From: Edaphochlamys debaryana
Taxonomy: Eukaryota > Chlorophyta > Chlorophyceae > Chlamydomonadales
Reading direction: 5' to 3'
NCBI GenBank assembly: GCA_016858145.1
Contig: JAEHOE010000085.1
Span: forward strand, 434,001-498,000
DNA: 64,000 bases
In this document: positions 1 through 12,689 of the stretch, in pieces
Layout: each line of letters starts with the position of its first letter
How positions within the stretch are numbered: the stretch's first letter is position 1
Notes under the pieces: model-generated
Databases searched by the model: none
Told to the model about the DNA's origin: nothing
Seen by the model: only the letters and a program-made list of their open reading frames with translations
Translations under genes and position numbers: made by a program

Positions 1-1931
1 AGCGACACGAAGGTGGACATCCGCATGGCCAGGCGCGTGTCCTCGGGGCCGTCCCTGCAAGTGAGCGGTAGCAACGACGAGAGCGAGGCCACAGTCAGCA
101 CAGGTCGTGGCTGCGCGTTCAGGACCCCGCGCCCAGCACAAGTAAACAAGCGCACCCCAGTCGCCCTGCCAACCCTCAGCAGCGATGTCGGGCGAGAGCT
201 GCAACCGCCAGTCCCCGGCCGCACCTGCAGTGCACCTCCACGTAGACGGTCAGGGAGTCGCCCGCGCGCAGCAACGTGTCCAGGCGCTCGGGGATCTGGG
301 GATGGGATGGCGGGGCGCAAGCGAGAAACAGTGACAGGGTCGCCGAACAGCGCGCAGAGTTGAGGGTACCCGTGAGGAGCCCACGGACGCACGTGTCGGC
401 AGGTCGGCAGCTTCCCGCAGCTACCGGGACCCTTCCCCACCGGCGCACGTGCATCACGTGCCCAGCACGCATTCCGACGACCTGTGGCCCCGCACAGCGC
501 CAAGCCCATCCGGGCCGCTACGGACTCACCCGCCAGTCCTCCCACACCACGCAGGTGAGGTTGTCCAGCCCGTCACGCGGCTGCGGCCCCGCGGGCTTCT
601 TGCCGGCCACCTGCCCGCCCTTGGCCGCCCCAGCGGCCGCCTTGGGCGACGTGGGCTGTGCCTCCGCGCCCTCCTTGGCCCCCTCCTTGCCCGCCTCCTT
701 CGCCGCCTCCTTGACCGCCTCCTGCTCAGCCTTCCCCTCCTCCTGTGCCTGCGGCGGCTGCGGCTCTGCCTCCTGTGCAGCCTCCCCGCGCTTCCGCCGC
801 GGCGCCACGGCCCCCGGCTGGTCCGCGGCCTTGAGCGCCGCCAGCATCTGGCCCATGCTGGTCTCGTGCGCCTTGCCGCCCCGCAGCACGTTGACCTCCC
901 CGCCGCGCAGCTGCCGCAGCAGCGTGATCTCCCGCAGCAGCTTGTCCTTGCGGTCGCCCATCACCAGCGTGCGCTGCTCGCGCAGGTGGGCTGCAGAGGG
1001 GGAGGGGGGCGGGCGTGTTTCCTTAGCATGCTGTTCATGCTGTCCTTCCTGTCCGCCTAACTGCTGCGTGTCCTCACGGCGTCGCTCCGCAGCTTTCATG
1101 CCACAGCGACAGGTGCGTGTAATAAAACAAGTAGCAGTCTGGGCTCGACAGCTGCGACTTTGTCCTAAAATGCCTGACCGCCCCCAAGCCTGCAGGCCGA
1201 ACAGGCCGAGCCCAAGCTCACCGAAGGTGGTGCACAGGTACTCGAGGGCAGTCTGGGCGTCGCCCTTGGACACAACCCTGCGAGCGCCCTTCCTGCGGCC
1301 CTCCTTGGCCTCGCCCTCCTCGCCCGCCGCCGCTGCTGCTCCAGCTGCCCCCCCGCTGGCCGCCGCCTCTGCAGACGCCGCCTCGGCCTCCACATCGCCA
1401 TCGGCTCCTTCTCGGGACCCCAGCTTGGGCCCCGAAGCTCCGGAGCCCTTCACGGAGGGCGTGGCGCCGCCCCCCGCGGCTGCGTTGGCTGCAGCCTCCG
1501 CGGCCCAGCGGTGGTCCATCCACTCAGCCAAGACGGGGTCCGTGGCCTTGAGGTGGGCCGCCAGGTGGGCCGCGCGCTGCGCAAGACACACGGGGGCAGC
1601 AGAGCAGTTGGCATGTGCGACACGGTACGGTACGACAGAACACGCGAAACGCATTGAGCGATTTACGCGCTGCAGCCCCAAAGCCCGGCCCCGTGGGCAG
1701 GGCTTCAGCCCCACACGGTTGTGTGAATGCCGGGCAACCGGCCTCTCCCTCGCTGCGAAGCGCAGCGCCGCCCACCTGCACCACGCCCCCTCCGTAGGCC
1801 TCCTTCTTCTGTAGGGCCTCTACCATGGCCTCCGCAGCGCGGACCAGGTTGGGGTGCGACTGCGCTAGCCATGCGTCCGAGCGCTCCAGGCGGGGCCGCA
1901 GCTCCTCGTACAGCTCCTCTGCCGTGAACAC
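1..1931 (-). CDS. Coiled-coil protein of unknown function (internal gene fragment)
   Basis: Five exons can be joined in phase on the minus strand: 1931-1776, 1576-1222, 990-530, 295-225 and 54-1, about 365 residues, running off the left edge. Each junction has GT/AG signals. The first visible exon starts VFTAEELYEELRPRLERS and is helical. The second carries an Ala/Gly/Glu-rich linker. The third has a charged helical stretch (MGDRKDKLLREITLLRQLRGG) followed by a Lys/Glu/Ala-rich segment with repeated KEAAKEAGKEG-type heptads, then a more globular stretch ending VVWEDWR. The fourth encodes IPERLDTLLRAGDSLTVYVE. I do not recognise the family; the helical/coiled-coil plus beta-like tail would fit a cytoskeletal or axonemal protein, but that is a guess. 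The 5' exons upstream of 1931 were not resolved. A long open frame at 518-1714 is only read-through of two introns. Confidence 0.55.
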
Positions 1932-4900
1932 CTGTTGTCGTGCGGCGGGGTAACGGGATCAGTGAGAGTTGCGATGGTGCGGTAGGGTGACAGGGTGGGT
2001 TGTGCATGCCGGGGGGAGGGAGGCGCTGCTGGCCAGGGGGCTGCCATGTTTAGGCGCGAGTGGGTGTGGTAGCAGGACCGTAAGGGAGGGGGGAGAGGGG
2101 GGAAGGGGTCGAGACCCCAAAGCAGGCATGTGACACTGCTGGAGATCAAGGGCTGATGAGGCAGAATGGTAAAGGGGCCAGGAAAGTGCGCTTGTACGGC
2201 AATCGTACAGGGCGGACAGCACCACAGCATAGGGTGTACCAGCGACGCTGGACGGTGCCTTGGGCGTCGCGACCGATGCAGTAGTGCTTTGCGAAGACGT
2301 ATGCGATGCCCAGCAGCGCTGAATGCCGCGAACTGGTCGCGCGTAGCGTACAGGGCCGATGATTGTACCTTGCTGGCGATGACCAAACGCAGCAAGGTAA
2401 ACTGGTTCTTGAGGCCGCTTTCGTATGTGGCTGATGTGTGCGGAAGCGTGGGGGCGTAACTTGTCGGTATGGTGAGCGCCTACTGCCTCGCGAACCAAAC
2501 GCACCCGACGGGGGTCGGGGGACCCAGGGCCTGCCGGGAGCCGAAGTACTAACGCGGGACGCAGCTGTATGTAGGCCGTTCTAATGTTAGTCCTTAAATA
2601 AGCCCCACACGCAACGAGGGGCCGCCCCCAAGCCCAACGCGACGGGTACCGCGGCGTGTCCGGGCAATTGGCGACCCCGCCAGCCCCACCCAAGACTACC
2701 AGGGGGGTTGCTCATGTAGGCACATCGAGGCTTGTTGACGGAGCCCCATGTCCAGTATGGGCCGCCCCCCGCTTCAAAACCCCGCCGCGCGGACGTGAGC
2801 CCCAGCTCCCCATGGCTGAGTGCGACGCGGGGTTGCGAAGCGCGCCGGGACGGCCAGCACGATGTAAAGCTCTTCCTATGGCCAGGACGGCCTGCTGGCT
2901 AGGGTCCAGGCCTGGAGCGAGCGCTGACCGAGATGGGGGCTTCCCATTGCCTCAGCAAGGGGGGCCGTCCCCGAGACCGCCAAACCCGCGCGCTCCCGGT
3001 CGCCGCCGCCAGCGCGGCCAGCGTTGACAGGCTTTACTCAGCTCTGCACGCCTAGCCCAAGCTGGCGGCGGCGGAGGGGAGCAAGGGTGGGAGGCCTGAC
3101 CGCCAAGCCCTTCGCACCAACCTCGCGAACGCCCTTCATTGTCGCTGCTCCGGCTCCAGCTTCCACAGTGCTATGTCAGTAGACCACCAGGCTCCTCGTT
3201 GGGAGCTGCGGCTGCAGGTCGCTGAGAAGAAGCGACCACGAGCCAGTCACTGCTTTGGAGCGCTAGTGAGGTGATTCGGCATTCTTGAGCGGGAAGCTAT
3301 GCCACGTATGTGCCAGTGCGTCTATGTGCAACACAGCCTCCTCCCTTGCACCAGCATCCCCGCTCCAGCACTTGTACGGCATGGGCATGGTGCCGCGGTG
3401 CTGCGCCCAAGAAGGCTGTCCTGACCGGGGGGCTGGTCTTCACACACAGGCGCCCTGTCCACGCACTTGGGGCTGCAAACTGGCTCGCGCGCTCGCAACC
3501 CCCCTCAACGCCCTAGCCCAAACTCGTGGGTTCGGCGCTCGGAGTCCGCCACCGGCGAGCGACTCGAGTGGCAACAGTTTCCTAGCAATTTGCAGCAGGC
3601 TGAGGCTCAACGGATGTCACTGCGCCTAACGCCTCCTTGGGCGCGTATCTTGCAGCTCGCCCGCCCCTCCGTTCGTCTCGGTTAGAGCAGGCCTGCCCGG
3701 GCGATCCGTCCTCGAGCGCGCAATGCCGCCCTCCACCGTGCACCACACTATATAGTTCGCGCGCAGATTTATCACACTGCTTCCGGCGGTCGGCCGTGGG
3801 CCAACTGCAACCCGTAGTGCGAGAGGCACGCGTCGCGAGAGGGCCCAGCATCAGGCCCAGCTAAGCAAGGGCTCAGCGCGATATCTTGAATCCAGAAATG
3901 AAGCTTGTCTGATGGTCAAGTGCGGCCAAGGTTTGGCGGGGGTCGTCGTGGGGCAGATGTCGTGGGCCCAGTGGCGGACCTCAAGGCCCCGCAGACGCCA
4001 GCAGTGCCGTGCAATGCGCCAGTGCGGTAGCCTGGCGACTTGGCAGGGCCGACTTACAGACAGACTGCCACGAGTCGCTGGTACATGTCACTCTCCCGTC
4101 CCTCTCTCGCCTCCTTAGGCCTCCTGTTGCCTCCCGGCTTCCTGACGCCGACCTCTTCCAGTCAAAGGCCGCACGTAATATCGGCGTGGGCGTCGAAAGG
4201 GAATGGGGAGGCAGAGGGAGGCAGAGGGAGGCAGAGGGAGGCAGTGCGCAGAGGCAGGGTGTGCACATGCCGCCACATGACGGCGTGCCTTAAAGCGTCT
4301 CACCAGTCTAGCAGACAAGCTAGGTTGCATAGTTGGGGTTGGGGTTCCCTTATAGCTCTGGCGGAGAGACGTGCCACCTAACTCCTCTGGGCCCAGCCGG
4401 GGTGGACCTGTTCCCTATTCACTCCCAGCCGCGTCCTGGGTATTGGCTGGCGGCCCCCTCACCTTGGAGCTCTGCTGCTTTGTCCCTCCCACCTCATGTT
4501 TCAGATACTGGGCCTGTGTCCAGGAGGGAGCTTGTCGCCTGTGTCCAGGAGGGGGCCTGTGTGGCTGTGTCCTCCTGCCTGTGTCAGAGCCTCTGCTCCC
4601 CTGGTGAATGGCAAAGCCAGAACAAGTGTCCCAGTGCCACAGGCTCGCTGGCCATGTGTTCCACTGGTGCAATTCCTGCGTCAAGGCCCTCTTCGACTAC
4701 ATTTCTTGCTCGCCGCTTGGTGGGAGCTGGCAGGGGGAGTGCGGCCAGGTGAGGACAGGTGCAGGTAGGTGATGGCGCTTCCACAAACCCTTGCTTGCTG
4801 GAGCCAAGCTCGTCAACCACTGGTGAGGAGGTGGGGTGACTTGGGTTGAGGGGGGGGGGCGGGAGGGTGAGGGGTGCTACAGGGGGGCTCGCCTGCCGAC

Positions 4901-5072
4901 TTCGGCGGACTCGAGGGCGTGCCCGCGCCCTCGATCGCGCCCACGGGCGCCCGGATGAGACCGAGGAGCGCACTTCGGTGCTGCATTGCACGGGCTTCTC
5001 TGCTTCTATCTGTATCAAACCCGACGCACATAGCCCCGTTGCCAGCCGCAACGCAACGAGGGGTCGCTCAGA
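1932..5072. other. No gene recognised
   Basis: About 3.1 kb between two genes. Open frames here are short, overlap on both strands and show no family motif or convincing splice chain. The left part may contain unresolved 5' exons of the minus-strand gene ending at 1931. Only simple repeats stand out: a 10-bp tandem near 4211 and a two-copy imperfect repeat (CTGTGTCCAGGAGGG) near 4510-4555. Confidence 0.5.
4207..4244. repeat. 10-bp tandem repeat
   Basis: Three perfect head-to-tail copies of GCAGAGGGAG occupy 4211-4240, with partial copies on each side. Simple purine-rich minisatellite. Confidence 0.9.
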
Positions 5073-7043
5073 ATGGCGGCGTCCGTTTCCATACGCGTTC
5101 ACCCGGTTGTGCTCTTCTCGATCTGCGATGCCTTTACCCGGCGAAAGGAGCATCAAGACCGCGTGATTGGCACGCTGCTGGGCGTTGTGGACGGGAATGT
5201 GATCGAGGTGAAGAACTGCTACGTGGTCCCGCACAACGAGAGCTCGGAGCAGGTTATGGTGGACGTCGTCCACCACAAGACCATGTTTGACCTGCACCAG
5301 CGCGTGGCGCCGCACGAGGTCATCGTGGGCTGGTGAGCCATTTCGCGCCAAGGTGCTCCTTGGTCGGCGCTGACGGGCTTCTGCTCGCAGGTTCGCCACC
5401 GGGCCAGAGCTCTATAACAGCGACGCGCTGATCCAGGAGTTCTACAGCAAGGAGTCAGCGCATCCGGTGGGTGCGGCGGCGCTTGGGGCCCAGGGCGCGT
5501 GTTCTCACAGGTCGCTGCCAATGGGGCAAACGCTGACCTTGGGATTGCCGCCGGACAGGTCCACATCGTGGTGGACACCACGCTGCGGGACGACAAGTTT
5601 GCTATCCAGGCGTACACGTCCCGGGTGCTGTCGCTCGGTGACAAGACGCTGGCGACGGAGTTCGTGGAGATTCCGTGCGAGACGATCTTCGGGGACATCG
5701 AGCGCGTGGGAGGTGGGGTGGGTTGAGGGCCCAAAGGGGTTGATGAAGGGTCAGGCGTGGGGTATGCCGGCGCCCTTGCGGGCACCCTTGCCCCCTGCAG
5801 GCCACGTAGGCCTTGCACGCACATAATTTAGGCCGTTGCCCGTCGTACCATTCAGCTGAGACGGCCGACCGTCTACAAGCTGGTCTGTGTCCGAATAGCC
5901 TGACAGCTGCTGCTGTAGCCAACACCTGCCCCTACGCGCCGTCCCAGCCCTCCACCCACACCCGTCTCTCACCCGGCCTTCCACCCACACAGCTGAGCTG
6001 ATGCTGACGGGTTTCAACGACCCCAGCCCGGAGGCCAAGAAGGACACGGTCAACAAGTCGTTCAATGACGAGGCGGAGACGCTGGCGGCCTCCATGCAGC
6101 GGCTCGCGGACCTGGTGGCGCGCGCGTCGGACTATGTTGACTCGGTCAACGTAAGTCCTGAGCACCTGCCGTACGGTGTATACAGGGTACTAGGCAGCCA
6201 ACAACAAGGGTCGCAGCTGGCTGGGGCATGGGGCAGGCGTGGAAGGGGCTCGGAGACAGCCTGCTGGCGGGCTGCCGGGAGGGAAGGGAGCAATGCGGCG
6301 TGCCTTTCCGCGAGGGGTCTAGGCGGAGTCTAGGTCGTCATGACCACTAAACAGCAACGCTTGCGGACGGGCGGAGGCACAGCGCCTGCACGGAGCGGCA
6401 TGGAGCGCCCCCTTGCCGCTGTCACTTTCCAGCGCTGCTTTCCGGCCGAGGGCAACGCGCGGTTCTGTAGCTCAGGGCCGAGCATTCCCTTCCACCCCTT
6501 GACGTGCCGCCTCCCTGCTCCCCGCTCTGCTCTGCTCCCACAGTCCGGCAAGGTGCAGGGCGACCCCGCCATCGGGCGCTACCTGGCGGACACCCTGGCG
6601 CTGGTGCCGCACCTGGCGAAGCCGGACTTCGAGCGCCTGTTCAACGAGAGCGTGCAGGTGGGCCTTTGGGAAGGGGGGTAGGGGCTGAACCTGTGGGGCA
6701 CGGGCAACAGCAGCGGGAGAAGGATTACGGCAACCAAGCGCTGCGCCTTAAGCACGCTCGGCATGGGTGGGAATGGTCCGTTGGGAAAGGCAGGACAGAC
6801 GCGCGGATGGTGGCCGGTGGCAAGGTCCCGCGTGGCGTTAGCCACCGCTGGCAAGGTGCGTGACTTCACGGGTTGCAGGCACGGTGCTCAGTGCTGCTCT
6901 CCACCCCCTCCCCGCTCAGCAACAAACACCTTCTCGCTGTGCCCCTGCAGGACTCGATGATGGTGACCTACCTGTCGGACCTGCTGCGCGCGCACGTGGC
7001 CCTGGCGGAGCGGCTCGGGACGGCGGCCCTGCCCATCATGTAG
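5073..7043 (+). CDS. EIF3F: Eukaryotic translation initiation factor 3 subunit F (eIF3f)
   Basis: Subunit of the eIF3 complex, which acts in the cytosol on the 40S ribosome during initiation. Six exons join in phase: 5073-5332, 5391-5466, 5559-5712, 5993-6150, 6544-6657, 6951-7043, giving 284 aa, the normal size for plant/algal eIF3f. The N-terminal half is an MPN domain: VHPVVLFSICDAF, RVIGTLLGVVDGN, VDVVHHKTMFDLH, HEVIVGWFATGPEL. The JAMM zinc-binding His-x-His pattern is absent after GWFATG, as expected for the non-catalytic MPN of eIF3f. The C-terminal half (SFNDEAETLAASMQRLADL; SMMVTYLSDLLRAHVALAERL) is the helical part that packs in the PCI/MPN core. The ATG at 5073 gives the expected MPN start, and all introns are GT-AG. 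I saw no TATA box. Confidence 0.95.
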
Positions 7044-8716
7044 GCGGGCACTGCCGTGCAGCTGCTGTGCGCCGTACGGTCTCATCAGGCTGCGGTGCAG
7101 GCTGTCGGTTGGTGCGGGTCGTACCGCATCTCGGCGGCGCGGCGGCGCAGGCCCTTGGAGCCGCTGCTGAGCAGGCATACAGGGTATGCGTGCCGTTGCC
7201 TCATCGCTGCGCGGGCGGATGGCGGCACGACCTGGCGGAGCGGAGGAGGCACCGTGGGGACGGGTTCTCCAGGTGCAAGAGAACGATGCTGGAAGGGAGA
7301 CTGGAGTGTGGAGCTGGGGAGGGGGAGTGGACGGTCCTCTCACGGAGGTGAAACCTCCGGCGACACGCAGGTTGTGGGTCAGGTGGGTTTACGCGCTTCC
7401 GGGTGCACTTACACAGGTCTGCAAAAGCAGGACGAGGGACGCTGACCGTTAGACGGGGCCTCTGGGGTTCCTGGGGACAGAGGGTTGCCGCCATCGGTGG
7501 TATTGGGACTCTGACTGGTTTGAGAGTGTTAGTGCCTGCCGCGGTAGGCTGAAGTCATAGTTGGGAACACGTCGTGCGCAGGCTGGCATGGAGACTTAGT
7601 AGGCGGTACAGGTGGCTCGGCATAAGGGCAGGGTCGGACGAGATTCTCCGGGGTTCACGAATGACACGGTTGCGAGCTGTACGGCGTCGCTGTGGGCTCT
7701 GCTGCATGCCAGGAGGAGCAGAAAGGTTGACGCTGGCTACCTGCTCCTGACCTGACAAGCGAATCTACCCCGCCTGCAGTGCCTGCAGTGCCTTGCCACC
7801 AGGCCCCTGCTTGCCACCGCGGCTGGTGATACCTCTTCAGCTCTTCGATGGCAGTCGCAGTGCGTCTCGGGACCTCAAGGTCTGGCTGCAGCACGCACAG
7901 CTGCGTGGAGAATTGGAGGTTGGAGAGGTGAAGATCCGATGAGGGAATGAGCAACCAGCGCCGGGAATCACGCGCCGCGAATCTGCGCCATCCGACTACG
8001 CCCCCCGCCCTACGCCCCCCCCCTCGCTTCCGTTGCCCCCTCCCGTACCTACGACGTAAGCGTGCACTGCTCAGGCATTGGTTGCAAGGAGTCGCTCCCG
8101 AGCGCTCTGAGAGTGAGGGCGGTGAGGGAGGGTGAGGGCCGGCAGCGGACTGCGGCAGCGGGCCGTGCAGTACGCCCTCAGCGTTTCGGGACCAGCGTTT
8201 CGGGAACCAGCCGAAATGCACCCACATCCTTAACTTTGTATAGAAGCACGACCCGTAGTCCTTGTGCTTGTTACCCGAGGTCGTTTTGCGGAACATCAAC
8301 ACCGGCAAGCCCGGCTGCCGACTCTCTCTCTCGGTCTGCGCCCTCTGACTAGAAGTATACAAGGGCGCTGCGGACGCAGGCACGGGAGCATACGTCCAGG
8401 CCCCATCGTTGTGTCGAGTCCTCTGCGAGTCCGCACCCTTGCGCACGGAAGCAGCCCGCTCGCGCTTTTGGTGACACGGACACAAGCAGCACGCCATGGG
8501 TGGCCATGGGAGCAAGAACCAGCAAGCGGGCGACGGCAGGGGCGAGTCTGTCGCCAGCACTCGCGGAACAACAACTCCAGGTGCGGCGCTGTGTGCGTAT
8601 TCAGGGAGGGGTTGTGCCCGGATGAGCTGGCGCCCAGCCCCGCGCGGCCTGCAACTGCCGGAAAGTCATCGCCATGCAAAGCGGCTCACTGCCCGCCCGC
8701 AGCTGACGACGCTGTC
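7044..8716. other. Intergenic, no gene recognised
   Basis: Holds the eIF3f 3' region and the upstream region of the haemoglobin gene. The long minus-strand open frame at 7655-8560 has no family motif, and part of it reads through a dispersed repeat (8443-8516). I saw no further exons with supporting motifs. Confidence 0.5.
8443..8516 (+). repeat. Dispersed 74-bp repeat, copy 1
   Basis: Starts GCACGGAAGCAGCCCGCT and ends CATGGGTGGCCATGGGAGC + AAG. It aligns without gaps to 12538-12611, with 66 of 74 positions identical by eye. The central ~8 bases hold most differences; both ends are conserved. Probably a fragment of an unnamed mobile repeat. Confidence 0.8.
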
Positions 8717-11453
8717 ATGGAGGATGGCGTGGAAGATGCCGTGGACGCTCTGCAGGAGAGCGCTATGGCGATGCGTGTGAAGGACCACGAGGTGCGACGT
8801 CGCCTGACGGCACCCCAACGTCAGCACGGTCCCACCCTGCTCCGCACGGCGCCAGCTTCCTGCTTTCCCCGTACCCCCAGGCATGGAAGGGCACGAACTC
8901 TCCACGGCCCCGCTCTGCCCTGAAGCACGGCAGCAGCAGCGCTTCAATGGCGTCGGACGCCTCAGCCGTTGAGCGGACGCCTTCGGGACGCCGCGTGCCA
9001 CGGAAGGTCTCGTTCCAGGTGGGAACCCAGGCAAAGGGTGGGGCAAGGGCCTGGTTAACGAGCTTGTAACAAGGACACAGGGCCGACCGGGGTGAGTCAG
9101 CCCGGCGATGTTCATGGAAGAGATCCGTCATCCATAAAGCCGCCAGTGGAGGAGGCCAGGGAGTGTGTCCCAGCGCTGACGCTTCCGATGCCTCTTTCTG
9201 TCCCACCTTGGACGCTGCCCCAGGTGCAAGGCCTCTCTGCGCCAGACAGCATAGTGGAGCAACAAGACGAGGGCCTGGGCCGCGAGTCGGTGCGTGTGGC
9301 GCGCGGGCTGCTGGGACTGTCAGCTTTGACGCCCATGTGGGTTGGCTGTGGTGTAGCCTGTTACAGCCGCGCTGGCCCTTCCCATTCCCTGGGGGACCTT
9401 CGATCTGCGACTCCGGGGACACCGTCCATCAACCTGGAGCAACGGCTGCCGCTGAGCACCTCCCACATCCTGCCCACCCGAGGGTGGCAATGCCTGTGCC
9501 GTCTCGGTCACGCGGCGGTCGGCGGGGCACACGCAACCGACTGGCCCCTGCCGCCCACCGCCCGCCACCACTGGTGCGGATATGTCTCACCCGTGCCCCA
9601 CCATTGATACCCAAGTAGCCGTCCCGCCCCATGCAGGCCTCCAAGCGCGTCAAGGGCAGCGAGGAGTTCTCAATGAAGTTTCTGGTGGAGAAGTTCTACG
9701 GCAAGGTACGACACGTTCCGGGGTACTGCAGGGGCAGGCGACGGGCTGCTGGGCTTCCGCGCGTTGGGTCCCAGGTCGCTTCGAGGCTGTGGCTGTGACA
9801 GCAGCAGTCTGGAAGTGGGCAGTGGTCTGAAGCAGATGGGGACTCGAGCTTGAGGAAGGGCATCGGGAAGGGCCCTCAACCCGTACACTCCGCGCGGCTG
9901 AGCCTGTGTGGAGGGCTGCTCGTCTACGCCAGGGAAACGTCAGCTCGGCCAAGCCTGTGTGTAACGCGCTGCGCGGTGCTTCCTTGTGCAGGTGCTTCAA
10001 CACGCCAGCCTGAAGCCCTTCTTCGACGGAGTGGACATGTACAAGGTGGCGCGGGCGGAGGGATGGGGGCCGGCGTCGTGTGGGGATGGTGGTGCTGCTA
10101 CAGTCCTCCTGGGGCTCACTGACTGGGGAAGGCTAGGGCCGGCTTTCAGTCATGGAAGCGTTGCCTGCATCATGCTGTGTGCGCCCCGCTGACGCCAGTC
10201 TGCCGCTCGTCGCTCCTTAATCTCTTCATTCCTCTCTTTCCTGTTGCAGCTCAAGCACCAGCAGGAGGCGCTCATGTTGCTGGTGTTCGGGGGGCACGAG
10301 CTGCTCGAGGTGGGTGTGTTCGTATGCGTGCATGCGATGGAGCGAAGGAGGGGATCTCGTCGGGTGGGGCGGTGGGGGTGCGGGGGCTGGAGGGAGGAGG
10401 TGGTCGGGTGCTTGGGGAAGAGGGTGGAGGGCTGGCGGTTGTCAAAGGGCGCTGTGGTGGGTAGGGTGCGTGGCGCGTGTGCTTTCTCAGCTTAGTTTGG
10501 CTTGGCGGCGCCCTCGTACCAAGACCCACCTTCTTGTCCACACTTTCCTCCCTTTCCTCACAGGACGAGCTGCCGGGCCTGTCCGCTGACCTGCGCCTCA
10601 TCCACCTGCACCTGCTGTTTGAGGGGCTCAACCTCACGCACTGGCAGCTCTTCAGCGATACTTTCAGCGAGGTGAGACCGGGGAAGCGAGGACGGAGGGA
10701 TGAGAAAGAGCGCTCGCAGCGTGGAGTTTAAGCATAGCCGCTACACCTGCGGTTGAGGCGGAGGCTTGTGTGCAGGGCGCGGTCTTGGCTCTTGCAGGGG
10801 GTGCGCTTCACCTGACACGCAGCCAACCATCGCTCCGTGCTCTGGCCTTGACCTCCCACTCCACTCCCCGCGAACCGCTTGCCCTTGCACACCAGACCCT
10901 GGACGAGCTGCACCAGATCCCGGCCGAGGTCAGGGCACACGCCAAGACCTACATGGCCTCCACGAAACACTACTTCAGGCCCATCGAGCCGCAAGAGTGG
11001 CCGCCCAAGGTGGGCCTACACCTGTGTGCCCCGCCCCTGCCCCGCCTCTTCCCGTGTCCCTCTCCCCCACCCCAAGGCTGCTTGGGCCCTCGCTTTCCTC
11101 AGCTTCCGCGTCGGCACACAGCGCCGCACTCGCTCCCTCTCCAAACCTCACGTCCATGCTCCCCGCGACCGCAGGTCGTCTACAAGGGCTGGACCAAGCG
11201 CAGCTGCCCCTTTCACACCTCCTATAAGCGCATGGAGCCGGAGGCAGCGGCGGCGGACGGGGAGGAGGCGGCAGGGGCGGGGCCCAGCCATCCCGAGAAG
11301 GATGATGATGAGTTCGTTCTGCCCGGCATTAACAGCCCCGCGACAGGCCTCCTGGACTCGGGCGCGAAGCCGGAGGCCGGCTGGCACGATGACGAGGAGA
11401 AGGAGGCAGCGAAGCAGGAACGGGAGGCCGCGGAGGAGGCCGCCAAGTCCTGA
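8717..11453 (+). CDS. Truncated (2/2) haemoglobin with N- and C-terminal extensions
   Basis: Predicted haem protein binding O2/NO-type ligands. Nine exons join in phase: 8717-8791, 8926-9018, 9224-9289, 9637-9705, 9992-10045, 10250-10309, 10564-10671, 10896-11009, 11175-11453 (305 aa). The globin core spans about residues 88-205. B helix FLVEKFYGKVL contains the Phe-Tyr pair (Y99 at the B10 position) and is followed by the FF of the CD turn. The E region is VDMYKLKHQQEALMLLVFGG, with the GG typical of group I trHbs. The F region LIHLHLLFEGLNLTHW offers the proximal His (H153 or H155), then the H-helix LDELHQIPAEVRAHAKTYM. The C-terminal ~100 residues are acidic and Ala/Glu-rich (DDDEFVLPG; EEKEAAKQEREAAEEAAKS). 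The exon 1-2 boundary uses a weak AAG acceptor, so the first ~56 residues are uncertain; M at 8968-8970 is an alternative start. Confidence 0.8.
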
Positions 11454-12537
11454 GCGCTCGCGGCCTGTGCCTGTGCTGCGGCGGTGGTGGGGAGCAAGGA
11501 AGGGGGGTAAACGCCGAAGGGGTAATGCGGTGAAGGAGGTGGTGATTGCTTCTGGCGGGGGGTCGGAGCAGGTCGGACTGTGAGCGCAGGAGGGGGCCAA
11601 GGGTGGGCACGCGCAAACGGGCGGGGAGCGTGATGGAGGGGAGTGCGGGCTCAACGAGCAACTCGAGGCTTTTTACGGCCGCCTACATGCTGCGGCGTAG
11701 TGGCGCCGGACTGGCCTCGCGGCGGCTCCAGGTCCTAACCAAGGGGGGCAGCGGTGCCTGTGTACGTGGCAGAGCTGCTGGGGCGATCCGGGAGGTCGTG
11801 GGGTTTTGCGCCTATCTGGGCGGGTGGCGACAGGGTATCCCCCCACCCGTCTCTGACGGTTGCGTGTGGTCTGCGGTCGGTGTCCGTACGGCACCCAAGG
11901 ATGCCTTGATTATGGAGCGCCGGGGCTTCTCGGCCGAAACGCGTCAGGCAATCTACTATAAAACCGTAACGGTGCCTCTTGAGCACTTGACACTGTCTCG
12001 CCTGTGCATGGCGGCTTTCTCTTTGGGTTCTTGGCTCGTCTTCTGCTTTTCTTAATAACAAGTAAGCACCCTTGAGGCCCTTGTCTGGTGGCGGCTACCT
12101 TGTTTGCAGCATGCTCTTATCGGAGGTCACTCCGCCTTGTGTGATGTGGATCGATCCAATGGTTGGGATGACAAACAAAGCTTGGGGTGCCAGGCATGGG
12201 CAGCTACTGATGGTAAAGTTGCGTCCGTGGTATGTGTGTGACCGCTGCGGCGTTAGGGGTGGGATGCGACCCGGGCAGGGACACTGAGATCGTCCATGTG
12301 GCTCGTCATGTTAATGAGGCGGCAAGACGCATGGGTCTCTCGGAAGTTTGATGCATCGTGTACTGCAGCACCAACTTGTGCGATGCTTCTTGGAGGTTTC
12401 AGATGGCGCCAGGCCCTCACCAAGCCACACCTCTCCCGCTCTGGACTCCAGAGTCTGGAGTCACCCGACCGTCCTTGGGTGCCTCAGCTGACAGGCCCCT
12501 TTGTCCGTGTTGAGCCCTCGCTCAGCCGTCACCTTGA

Positions 12538-12611
12538 GCACGGAAGCAGCCCGCTTGCGCTTTGGGTGACACAACCAACAGCAGTACGCCATGGGTGGCC
12601 ATGGGAGCAAG
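12538..12611 (+). repeat. Dispersed 74-bp repeat, copy 2
   Basis: Same strand and same length as 8443-8516, with 8 mismatches and no gaps. It is followed 15 bases later by a second repeat type (12627-12689). Confidence 0.8.
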
Positions 12612-12626
12612 CAGGGGGGGGGTAGG

Positions 12627-12689
12627 GACAAAAGTTTCGCACCCCATGCCACAAAAGTTCCTGACCCCCCCGACCCACCCACCCACCCA
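12627..12689 (+). repeat. C-rich repeat with ACAAAAGTT motifs, copy 1
   Basis: Two RAAAGTT motifs about 23 bases apart are followed by a run of GACCCACCCACCCACCC. The same arrangement recurs at 13138-13200, about 510 bases downstream. Confidence 0.7.

Noticed and set aside
518..1714. Single 398-aa minus-strand ORF
   Set aside because: It reads through two GT-AG introns; the phase-consistent exons 1576-1222 and 990-530 inside it are better supported.
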